Below are positions 9,457-16,274 of a stretch of DNA of 37,362 nucleotides, piece by piece. Each line of letters starts with the position of its first letter. Within the stretch, counting starts at the first letter, position 1. The translations under genes were made by a program, and so were the position numbers. Origin of the DNA: an uncultured Alphaproteobacteria bacterium (lineage in GTDB: Bacteria > Pseudomonadota > Alphaproteobacteria > HIMB59 > GCA-002718135); NCBI GenBank assembly GCA_902561355.1, contig CACEPG010000013.1:1-37362 (forward strand). The letters run 5' to 3'. A model generated the notes under the pieces. The model saw nothing but the letters and a program-made list of their open reading frames with translations. It did no database searches and was not told the DNA's origin.

Positions 9457-10326
9457 ATGGATATTGAATTAATATATGGAATCATTAAAATTGTTTTAAT
9501 TGCTACCACTCCTTTAGTTTTTGCCGGTATTGGTGAATTAGTAACTGAGAAATCTGGTGTACTAAACCTCGGTGTTGAAGGAATGATGTTAGTGGGAGCA
9601 GTTACGGCTTTTGTTACTTTAGTTATAACTAATAGTTATATACTTGCCTTTACATTTTCAATATTATCTGGTGTAATTTTATCATCATTATTTGCTTTTT
9701 TAGTTTTAATTTTAATGTCAAATCAAGTCGCTACTGGTCTTGCGTTAACAATATTTGGCATAGGTTTAAGTTCAATGATAGGGAAAAATTATATTGGAAC
9801 ACCAATAGATGGTTTAACACCTTGGCCCTTTGTTATTCTTTCTTTCATTATAGTATTTTTAATTAGTTATTTTTTTTATAAAACAAAATCTGGACTAATT
9901 TTAAGAGCTGTAGGAGAATCTCATAACTCCGCACATGCTTTAGGATATAGTGTTTTAAAAATCAGATTTTATTCCATAATATATGGTGGAGCTATGTGTG
10001 CTCTTTCAGGTTCTTACATGTCAATTTGCTATGCTCCAATGTGGCAAGAAAATATGACAGCAGGTAGGGGTTGGATAGCATTAGCTTTAGTTGTTTTTGC
10101 AACTTGGAAACCAGGAAGAATTCTTATTGGTGCATATATATTTGGAGGTGTATCTATTTTACAAATGAATTTACAAGCTTGGGGTTTAAATCTTTCTGGA
10201 CAATTTTTTAATATGGCTCCATATTTGGCTACAATGATAGTTTTAGTAATGATTTCTAGCAATAGATTAAGAATAAAGCTAAGTGCACCAGCATCATTGA
10301 CTCTCCCATTTTTCAAAGGCAGATAA
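9457..10326 (+). CDS. BMP-family ABC importer, permease 2 (YufQ-like)
   Basis: This 289-aa inner-membrane permease is the second half of the channel. Family features are LVTEKSGVLNLGVEGMML near residue 27, SNQVATGLALTIFGIGLSS near residue 88, and RAVGESHNSAHALGYSV near residue 150, which resembles the coupling helix contacting the ATPase. The ATG directly follows the stop codon of permease 1. The following 96-base gap separates it from the binding-protein gene. Confidence 0.92.
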   Translation: MDIELIYGIIKIVLIATTPLVFAGIGELVTEKSGVLNLGVEGMMLVGAVTAFVTLVITNSYILAFTFSILSGVILSSLFAFLVLILMSNQVATGLALTIFGIGLSSMIGKNYIGTPIDGLTPWPFVILSFIIVFLISYFFYKTKSGLILRAVGESHNSAHALGYSVLKIRFYSIIYGGAMCALSGSYMSICYAPMWQENMTAGRGWIALALVVFATWKPGRILIGAYIFGGVSILQMNLQAWGLNLSGQFFNMAPYLATMIVLVMISSNRLRIKLSAPASLTLPFFKGR

Positions 10327-10422
10327 GATATCCACTAAATTCGTAAATATTATTTATAGAATCGTTGAGCTCACTTTAGAAACGATATTGAATAAGAATT
10401 ATTTTTAGCAGGTGAGGTTAAA
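10327..10422 (+). promoter_or_regulatory. Intergenic leader before the binding-protein gene, with small inverted repeat
   Basis: This is the only sizeable gap inside the importer operon. It contains a 6-bp inverted repeat (ATCGTT at 10361-10366, AACGAT at 10381-10386) and ends in a strong Shine-Dalgarno sequence, AGGTGAGG, before the ATG at 10423. A leader hairpin plus a strong ribosome site would raise the amount of binding protein over permease, which such importers need. Whether there is also a promoter here cannot be told. Confidence 0.3.
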
Positions 10423-11490
10423 ATGATTAGACTATTAACTATTATTACTGCTTTTTTTGGATTATTTATCGGATCAGCCGTTGCAGAACCAAAAAAAGTG
10501 GGTTTTATTTATATAGGTCCTCCAGGAGATCATGGATGGACATATATGCACGATGTAGGTCGCCAATACATGGAAAGTCAATTAGGTGACTCAGTTACTT
10601 CAACTTATATAGAAGGTGTTCCAGAAAATGCAGATGCTGTAAGAGCTATCAGAAAATTAGCAGCTTCTGGTCATGATTTAATTTTTACTACTTCTTTTAA
10701 CTATATGGACCAAACTTTGGAAGTTGCTCAAGAATTTCCTAACGTAAAGTTTGAACATGCCACAGGTTATAAGAGAGCTCCAAATGTATCAACGTATTCA
10801 GCAAGATTTTATGAAGGAAGAACTATTTCAGGACACATTGCTGGTCATATGACAAAATCTAATACTGTTGGATACATAGCATCTTTCCCTATACCTGAGG
10901 TAGTAAGAGGAATAAATGCCTTTTACTTAGCTGCCTCTAAGGTTAATCCTGATATTAAAATTAAAGTAATTTGGGTATTTACTTGGTATGATCCTGGTAA
11001 AGAAGCTGATGCAGCAAACACTTTAATTAATCAAGGAGCTGATATCATAGTTCAGCACACAGATACTTTTGCTCCTTGTCAAGCAGCTGAAAAAGCAGGA
11101 GTTTATGCTTTTGGTCAGGCCTCTAATCAAGAAGAATTTTGTCCAAATGCACATTTAACTGCAATTGAAGATATCTGGGGACCATATTATGCAGCTAGAG
11201 CTAAGGCTGTAGTAGATGGGACTTGGGAAGAAAAAGACACTTGGGAAGGTATGGCAGAAGGTATGGTTGAAATGTCACCATATAATGCAAAGTTAATGCC
11301 TACTAGTCTTATCCAAGAAGCAGTTGCAATGGAAGTAGCTATTAAAGATGGTACACTTCATCCATTTACAGGACCAATATATGATGCTTCAGGAGAATTA
11401 AGAGTTCCTGAAGGAGAAGTTGCTGATGATCTTATGATGGCAACTATGGATTGGTGTGTAAAAGGTATGGAAGGTTGTCTGCCTGAATAA
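10423..11490 (+). CDS. BMP-family periplasmic purine/nucleoside-binding protein
   Basis: This 355-aa substrate-binding protein has a cleavable signal peptide ending in GSAVA|EP around residue 21. There is no lipobox cysteine, so it is free periplasmic rather than a lipoprotein like Gram-positive BmpA/PnrA. The BMP core shows KVGFIYIGPPGDHGWTYMH, AIRKLAASGHDLIFTTSF near residue 85 and ADIIVQHTDT near residue 206. The protein is visibly less lysine/asparagine-rich than its neighbours, as expected for a highly expressed periplasmic protein. Substrate is inferred from context: a purine base, nucleoside or urate-type compound. Confidence 0.92.
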   Translation: MIRLLTIITAFFGLFIGSAVAEPKKVGFIYIGPPGDHGWTYMHDVGRQYMESQLGDSVTSTYIEGVPENADAVRAIRKLAASGHDLIFTTSFNYMDQTLEVAQEFPNVKFEHATGYKRAPNVSTYSARFYEGRTISGHIAGHMTKSNTVGYIASFPIPEVVRGINAFYLAASKVNPDIKIKVIWVFTWYDPGKEADAANTLINQGADIIVQHTDTFAPCQAAEKAGVYAFGQASNQEEFCPNAHLTAIEDIWGPYYAARAKAVVDGTWEEKDTWEGMAEGMVEMSPYNAKLMPTSLIQEAVAMEVAIKDGTLHPFTGPIYDASGELRVPEGEVADDLMMATMDWCVKGMEGCLPE

Positions 11491-11506
11491 TTTAATTTAA
11501 ACTAAT

Positions 11507-11534
11507 CTAACCCCCAGATTAATTCGGGGGTTAG
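11507..11534 (+). terminator. Hairpin terminator after the binding-protein gene
   Basis: A 9-bp stem (CTAACCCCC / GGGGGTTAG) closes a 10-base loop, 17 bases after the binding-protein stop codon. It is conspicuously GC-rich for this DNA. Only three Ts and then mixed A/T follow, so termination may be partial or the hairpin may protect the upstream mRNA 3' end while some transcripts continue into the phosphoribosyltransferase gene. Confidence 0.65.
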
Positions 11535-11563
11535 TTTCATAAATAAATTTAAGGAATAATTAT

Positions 11564-12067
11564 ATGGCAGAATTGCATATTTCATGGGATGAATATCATA
11601 AAAAAACTGAAGAATTAGCTGTTCAAGTCCACAAAGATGGTTGGAATTTTAACCAGGTAGTTTGTATTGCAAAAGGAGGAATGCGAGTAGGAGACATAAT
11701 GGCAAGAATATTTGACGTACCTTTAGCTATCCTTTCAGTTGAATCTTACAAAGGAGATGGTGTTAAAAATAAAAGAGGTGCGATTACTTTTTCAAGAGAT
11801 TTAGCAAAAACAAGTCCTAATATTGGTTCAAAAGTTTTACTAGTTGATGATTTAGCTGATTCCGGAATTACTCTAAAAAAAAGTATCGAATGGATGGAAC
11901 ATTTTTATGGTTTTTATTTAGACGAACCTATTAGAACAGGTGTTTTATTTTATAAATCAGTTTCAAGTTTTGAACCAAAATATTATGTTGATTATTTAAA
12001 AGACTCTCCATGGATATATTTACCATATGAAAAATATGAGACTATGAAGCCTGAGGAATTATATTAA
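11564..12067 (+). CDS. Purine phosphoribosyltransferase-like protein (Gpt/Hpt type)
   Basis: This 167-aa type I phosphoribosyltransferase has the PRPP-binding signature VLLVDDLADSGITL near residue 93, and CIAKGGMRVGDIMAR near residue 34 forms the pyrophosphate loop. Size and layout match xanthine-guanine or hypoxanthine phosphoribosyltransferases. The location directly after a purine importer suggests that it captures imported purine bases as nucleotides, giving the cell a choice between salvage and degradation. Base specificity cannot be read from sequence alone. It has an AAGGA ribosome site and its stop overlaps the convergent nitroreductase gene by four bases. Confidence 0.82.
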   Translation: MAELHISWDEYHKKTEELAVQVHKDGWNFNQVVCIAKGGMRVGDIMARIFDVPLAILSVESYKGDGVKNKRGAITFSRDLAKTSPNIGSKVLLVDDLADSGITLKKSIEWMEHFYGFYLDEPIRTGVLFYKSVSSFEPKYYVDYLKDSPWIYLPYEKYETMKPEELY

Positions 12068-12729
12068 ACTATATTAGCAATTTTTGAAAAAATTTTTTTT
12101 TGTTTTGCAAAAATTGGAACATTACAATTTGTAGTAGGATAGCCTAAAATCAGCAAAACAAATGGTTTCTCATTATTAGGTCTTTTTAGTATTTTATTTA
12201 AAAAAGTCATAGGATTAGGTGTATGTGTAAGCATAGCTATTCCAGAAAAATGAAGGCAAGAGATCAGTATACCAGTAGCAATCCCCACTGATTCTTTTAC
12301 ATAATAATTTTTAACTTTATTTTTACCATTTAAAGAATATTTTTTTTCAAATATTGCAATTAAATAAGGAGCTTTTTCTATAAATTCTTTATTATGGTCA
12401 GTTCCTAAAGGTTCGAGAGCTTTGAGCCATTCTTTTGGTGCCTTACCATTATAAAAAGCTTCTTCTTCTTTTTCTGCTGCAATTCTAATTTTTTTTTTAA
12501 TATTTTTATTTTTTATAATCACAAATTGCCATGGTTGTAAATTTGCGCCATTTGGTGCAGTTCCAGCAGCTAATATTGCATTTCTAATAATGTCAAAATC
12601 AATTTTTTTAGTTTGAAACTCTCTAACAGTTCTTCTTTCTTTTATTTTATTATAAAATTCTTTAGAATTAAATTTCATTTCTTTAATTGTTTGTTTTGTA
12701 AAATTTAATTTTTCAGTTAAAAAACTCAT
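12064..12729 (-). CDS. Nitroreductase-fold flavoprotein, iodotyrosine deiodinase-like
   Basis: This 221-aa FMN-dependent oxidoreductase of the nitroreductase superfamily has the FMN contacts RRTVREF at 32-38 and APNGANLQPWQFV at 58-70, then KESVGIATGILI near residue 145 and LTHTPNP near residue 168. The lid region carries E89, Y93 and K114 with spacing E-x3-Y-x20-K. As I recall it, this is the spacing of the Glu/Tyr/Lys trio that grips the amino-acid part of halotyrosine in mammalian iodotyrosine deiodinase. The IYD subfamily is therefore more likely than a generic nitroreductase or BluB. The natural substrate in bacteria is unknown. Its ATG lies three bases from the divergent small ORF at 12733. 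Confidence 0.85.
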   Translation of the reverse strand: MSFLTEKLNFTKQTIKEMKFNSKEFYNKIKERRTVREFQTKKIDFDIIRNAILAAGTAPNGANLQPWQFVIIKNKNIKKKIRIAAEKEEEAFYNGKAPKEWLKALEPLGTDHNKEFIEKAPYLIAIFEKKYSLNGKNKVKNYYVKESVGIATGILISCLHFSGIAMLTHTPNPMTFLNKILKRPNNEKPFVLLILGYPTTNCNVPIFAKQKKIFSKIANIV

Positions 12730-12732
12730 TTT

Positions 12733-12918
12733 ATGTATTGGATAGTTATAATAATTGGTATTTTAATACTTTCTTTATCTTTAAGTAACCCTTTTTATAG
12801 ATTATTAATTAAAAGAAAAATTAAATTTAATTTTTTTATAGAAATAATATTCAGAATCTTTCTATTTTTATTAGCTATAATAATAATTTTTATTGGCTTA
12901 TATATTGAGAGTATCTAA
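12733..12918 (+). CDS. Small hypothetical membrane protein (61 aa)
   Basis: I do not recognise a family. The 61-aa product has two hydrophobic segments (about residues 2-18 and 38-57) separated by a basic loop, KRKIKF. It starts three bases from the divergent nitroreductase start and stops one base before the end of the convergent rhodanese gene, filling the slot exactly, which supports it being real. AT-rich DNA also yields hydrophobic ORFs by chance, and no Shine-Dalgarno sequence is visible. Confidence 0.5.
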   Translation: MYWIVIIIGILILSLSLSNPFYRLLIKRKIKFNFFIEIIFRIFLFLLAIIIIFIGLYIESI

Positions 12919-13251
12919 TTAATATCTTCTAATATTTCTGTCTATCAAGGCAGCCCAGGCATCTATACCTCCTAGAACATTAACACAATTTTCATAACCT
13001 TGTGTTTTCAACCATTTGCAAACTGTTTGACTTCTTGTTCCTGTATGACACATTACAAAAACATTTCTTTCTTTATCTAACTCTTTATATCTTTCAGCAA
13101 TTTCAGAAAGTTTCATATGAATTGTCCCTTTAATATGTGCATGATCTCTTTCTGTATCTTCTCTGACATCTAGAATTTGTATTTTTTTATTTTCTTCTCT
13201 TAGCTCATTTAACTGATGAACGGTAATTTCACTGCTTTTGTAAAGATCCAT
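12919..13251 (-). CDS. Rhodanese-like sulfurtransferase domain protein
   Basis: This 110-aa single-domain rhodanese (GlpE size) carries the persulfide-forming cysteine in the loop CHTGTRS near residues 69-75, preceded by VFVM and followed by VLGGIDAWA near the C-terminus. ILDVREDTERDHAHIKG near residue 25 is the second conserved block. It is a cytoplasmic sulfur carrier or transferase; the acceptor is unknown. No thiosulfate or sulfur genes lie nearby. Confidence 0.9.
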   Translation of the reverse strand: MDLYKSSEITVHQLNELREENKKIQILDVREDTERDHAHIKGTIHMKLSEIAERYKELDKERNVFVMCHTGTRSQTVCKWLKTQGYENCVNVLGGIDAWAALIDRNIRRY

Positions 13252-13328
13252 AAAATTATTTTATATATTTACAAAAAAAATTCTAGTATTTTTAGGAATA
13301 ATTAAGAAAATCTAAAAGAATTTTAAAT

Positions 13329-13356
13329 TTGTTTATTTCAAATAAATTGATATAAG
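13329..13356 (+). promoter_or_regulatory. Candidate sigma-70 promoter for the 99-aa gene
   Basis: TTGTTT at 13329 and TATAAG at 13351 are separated by 16 bases, placing a start near 13363, just ahead of an AAGGA ribosome site and the ATG at 13378. It sits in a 126-base gap between divergent genes, where a promoter is needed. The -35 match is weak. Confidence 0.4.
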
Positions 13357-13377
13357 AGTTTTTTTCAAGGAAACACT

Positions 13378-13677
13378 ATGTCAAAGAAAATAACTTTTGC
13401 AGCTTTTGGTAGAGATTCATATTACCATAGAGAATGGTTCAAAAAAAATGGTTTTAAATTTGATAGAAGTTCTAGAAAATGGATCGTAGAAAATTTACCT
13501 ATTGAACATGCAGAAGATTTCGCAAGTTATTGTAGAAAATATGGCTTAACTTTTGAGCGTTCAGATAGAATGATCACAGAATTTGATTATGCTGATTATC
13601 TTTGGGATGGTCAAAGAGACGAATTTATGAAACCGACTGAAAAAGTTGAAATACCTCAGCCTAAAAATAAAATTTAG
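13378..13677 (+). CDS. Conserved-looking small protein of unknown function (99 aa)
   Basis: I do not recognise the family. The protein is soluble, rich in aromatic and charged residues, with no signal peptide or membrane span. A central block, WFKKNGFKFDRSSRKWIVE, looks like a small beta/alpha domain in which a glycine-aromatic-Asp turn precedes a KW strand, vaguely like DUF5710-type nucleic-acid-associated modules. It has a good AAGGA ribosome site and non-random composition (nine Arg, many Asp and Tyr), so it is surely translated. It lies alone between rhodanese and EamA. Confidence 0.75.
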   Translation: MSKKITFAAFGRDSYYHREWFKKNGFKFDRSSRKWIVENLPIEHAEDFASYCRKYGLTFERSDRMITEFDYADYLWDGQRDEFMKPTEKVEIPQPKNKI

Positions 13678-13680
13678 TTT

Positions 13681-14607
13681 CTGATAAATCAAAATTCCTT
13701 AAATAACATATTATTGCTGATCTTATTATCAGCTATATGGGGTTCTGCATTTTTTGCAATCAAGATAAGTGTTGAAACTATAAATCCTATTACTGTAGCA
13801 TCATTTAGACTGATAATTGGTTCTATAATTTTATTTTTATATTTTAAATATAAAGATTTAAAATTTATTTACTCAAAAAAAATAATTTTTCAAATCTTCT
13901 TAATTGGTTTGATAGGTAATTTTATCCCTTTTAGTTTAATTAGTTGGTCTGAAATTTATATCCAATCAAATACAGCTGGATTATTACTATCAGTTGCTCC
14001 TATATTAACACTTATTTTTTCTCATTTTTTAACTAAAGATGATAAATTTTCTTTACTAAAATTTTTATCTATTATCATTGGCTTGATAGGAGTTTTATTT
14101 ATATTTGATATACAAAATTTAATTTATAAATCTGATAGTTTTAAATTTATTATACCTAAATTATTTATAATTATAGCTGCTTTTGGATATGTAATATCAA
14201 GTATTCTTGCTTATAATATGAGACATATGAATTCAGTTACACTTACAACGTTTGTGACAATTTTTGCTGCTCTAATTTCAATTCCATTTCTGATTTATTT
14301 CGAGTTTAAATCAATATCTTCATATTCATTTAATTCAATGATTTCATTATTTTATTTAGGTGCATTTCCTACTGCTTTAGCTTTTCTTATTAGGTTTCAT
14401 ATTATTGCAAAAGCTGGCCCAATATTTTTATCATACGTTGCATATTTAATTCCAGTTTTCGCCATTTTATGGGGGTATATTTTTTTAAATGAAAAAATAA
14501 ATTCATCAACTTTAGTTGGCGTAATTTTAATATTACTAGGAGTATTTATCAGTCAAAAAAATTTAGTGATGCAAAAAATAACTAAAAAAAGCATAGGCAA
14601 CAATTAA
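13681..14607 (+). CDS. EamA/DMT-family transporter (non-ATG start)
   Basis: This is an inner-membrane drug/metabolite transporter with about ten spans, two EamA repeats and the family start block LLSAIWGSAFFAIKIS. No ATG lies in the appropriate place. The frame is open from CTG at 13681, immediately after the stop of the previous gene. TTG at 13714 would start inside the first membrane span and leave no cytoplasmic N-terminus, so a CTG or ATA start at 13681-13684 (giving INQNSLNN before the first span) seems likelier. Products are usually amino-acid or metabolite exporters; the substrate is unknown. Confidence 0.85.
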   Translation: MINQNSLNNILLLILLSAIWGSAFFAIKISVETINPITVASFRLIIGSIILFLYFKYKDLKFIYSKKIIFQIFLIGLIGNFIPFSLISWSEIYIQSNTAGLLLSVAPILTLIFSHFLTKDDKFSLLKFLSIIIGLIGVLFIFDIQNLIYKSDSFKFIIPKLFIIIAAFGYVISSILAYNMRHMNSVTLTTFVTIFAALISIPFLIYFEFKSISSYSFNSMISLFYLGAFPTALAFLIRFHIIAKAGPIFLSYVAYLIPVFAILWGYIFLNEKINSSTLVGVILILLGVFISQKNLVMQKITKKSIGNN

Positions 14608-14652
14608 AATAGCTATAATTATTGTTATATTACCAGCATTAAATCTTTTCAT
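14563..14652 (-). CDS. Possible 29-aa membrane peptide antisense to the EamA 3' end
   Basis: An ATG at 14652 opens 29 codons, ending in TAA at 14563: a short basic start (MKRFNAG), one continuous hydrophobic span, and SYFLHH at the end. It lies partly in the 118-base gap before the TrpB gene and partly antisense to the transporter. The single-span topology is plausible for a small membrane protein. No ribosome site is seen, and antisense AT-rich DNA readily gives such peptides. Confidence 0.2.
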   Translation of the reverse strand: MKRFNAGNITIIIAILIVAYAFFSYFLHH

Positions 14653-14725
14653 TTTAAATTTTTTATTCTTTTAATACATTTTATGGTTGATTTGTTATTT
14701 ATTTTAAGTCAAAATAATTATTATT

Positions 14726-16087
14726 ATGACAGACTCTGTAAAATATCTTCTTGAAGAATCAAAAGCTCCAAAATTTTGGTATAATATAAACGCTGACTTA
14801 CCAAGCCCACCACCACCACCTTTACATCCTGGTACAAAACAACCAGCAGGTCCAGATGATTTTGCTCCTTTATTTCCTATGGGTTTAATTATGCAAGAAG
14901 TATCTACTGAAAGAGAAATAGAGATACCAGAACCTGTAAGAGAAATTTATAAACAATGGAGACCTTCACCTTTATATAGAGCTAGAAGATTAGAAAAATT
15001 TTTAGATACACCTGCAAAAATTTATTACAAGTATGAGGGTGTTAGTCCTACAGGTAGTCACAAACCTAACACAGCAGTACCTCAAGCTTTTTATAATAAA
15101 GAAGAAGGTGTTAAAAAAATATACACAGAAACAGGAGCTGGTCAATGGGGAAGCTCTTTAGCATTTGCTGGAAAAGTTTTTGGAATAGATATTGAAGTTT
15201 TTATGGTTAAAATTAGTTTTGATCAAAAACCTTATAGAAAGTTAATGATGCAATCTTTTGGCGCTAATTGTCATCCAAGTCCATCATCTTTAACCGATTT
15301 TGGAAAAAAATTATTAGCAGAAGATTCAAATAATCCTGGAAGTTTAGGTATAGCAATATCAGATGCTATTGAAATGGTAGTTAAAAGTGGAGGTAATGCT
15401 AAATATTCATTGGGAAGTGTTTTAGGTCATGTACTTATGCATCAAACAATAAACGGTAATGAAGCAATCTTACAGATGGAACAAGCTGGAGATTATCCTG
15501 ATATTATTGTTGGTTGCACAGGAGGAGGTAGTAATCTTTCTGGATTAATGTTTCCATTTTTAGGTCAACAACTTAGAGGTGGTCAAAAAATAGATATAAT
15601 TGGCTGTGAACCATTATCTTGCCCTTCTTTTACAAAAGGAAAATATGCATATGATCATGGAGACATGGCTAAGATGACACCATTAATAAAAATGCATACT
15701 TTAGGTTCGGATTTTTTACCACCAGCTACTCATTCTGGAGGGTTGCGATATCATGGAATGTCTTACCATCTTAGTCATCTTTATGACTTAGGATTAATGA
15801 GAGCTAAAGCATATGGACAGAAAGAATGTTTTGAAGCAGGTATTAATTTTGGACAGCAAGAAGGTATTATTCCTGCACCTGAAGCAACACATGCTGTGAA
15901 GGGAGCAATTGATGCCGCTTTAGAATGTAAAGAAAAAGGTGAGTCTAAAACAATATTATTTAATCTTTGTGGACATGCTCATTTTGATATGTCTGCTTAT
16001 GATGATTATTTAAGTGGTAATCTTGCTGAAGATATTTTTGAAGAAGATTCTGCAAATAAATCTATGGCTAATTTACCTCAAGTTTGA
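14726..16087 (+). CDS. trpB: TrpB2-type tryptophan synthase beta chain
   Basis: This 453-aa PLP enzyme joins L-serine and indole to tryptophan. It is the longer TrpB2 class, with the proline-rich N-terminal LPSPPPPPLHPGT, and is typically not part of a TrpA complex. PLP lysine K113 is in TGSHKPNTA, the substrate loop in ETGAGQWGSS near residue 133, and the phosphate-binding loop is GCTGGGSNLSG near residue 263. Length is right for TrpB2. No other trp gene is near. It may serve stand-alone indole salvage or be the only TrpB of the genome. Serine is a substrate, which fits with the serine operon immediately downstream. Confidence 0.93.
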   Translation: MTDSVKYLLEESKAPKFWYNINADLPSPPPPPLHPGTKQPAGPDDFAPLFPMGLIMQEVSTEREIEIPEPVREIYKQWRPSPLYRARRLEKFLDTPAKIYYKYEGVSPTGSHKPNTAVPQAFYNKEEGVKKIYTETGAGQWGSSLAFAGKVFGIDIEVFMVKISFDQKPYRKLMMQSFGANCHPSPSSLTDFGKKLLAEDSNNPGSLGIAISDAIEMVVKSGGNAKYSLGSVLGHVLMHQTINGNEAILQMEQAGDYPDIIVGCTGGGSNLSGLMFPFLGQQLRGGQKIDIIGCEPLSCPSFTKGKYAYDHGDMAKMTPLIKMHTLGSDFLPPATHSGGLRYHGMSYHLSHLYDLGLMRAKAYGQKECFEAGINFGQQEGIIPAPEATHAVKGAIDAALECKEKGESKTILFNLCGHAHFDMSAYDDYLSGNLAEDIFEEDSANKSMANLPQV

Positions 16088-16150
16088 TTAAATATTTTAT
16101 TATTTTTTTATTTAATTATTAAGTAAGTTATATTAGAGTTTTTTTACTTT

Positions 16151-16261
16151 GGGAGAGATTAATTAGATTTAGCGCCGAAGGAGCAACGACCCGGAAACTC
16201 TCAGGCAAAAGGACCTAGTAATTTAATATCTGAAGATTTTTTAAAAAATTTCAACAGAGGG
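16151..16261 (+). promoter_or_regulatory. Glycine riboswitch (single aptamer) ahead of DUF1015-serC-serA
   Basis: The conserved glycine-aptamer core is nearly unchanged: GGGAGAG at 16151-16157, GCGCCGAAGGAGCAA at 16172-16186 and CTCTCAGGCAAAAGGAC at 16198-16214. GAGAG pairs with CTCTC. Only one aptamer is present. A hairpin at 16231-16253 (TGAA-g-ATTTTTT / AAAAAAT-TTCA) takes the place of the second, like the ghost aptamer of singlet glycine riboswitches. The element ends in AGAGGG (16256-16261), a plausible ribosome site 13 bases before the ATG at 16275. CTCTC could alternatively pair with GAGGG, so ligand-controlled translation is plausible. A weak -10-like TATATT at 16129 could drive it. 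Confidence 0.93.
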
Positions 16262-16274
16262 CTAAGAACTTTAT

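Noticed and set aside
14800-14830. CCA/CCT-rich run encoding several prolines
   Set aside because: A proline-rich N-terminus is typical of TrpB2 proteins, so there is no reason to see a slippage or regulatory repeat.
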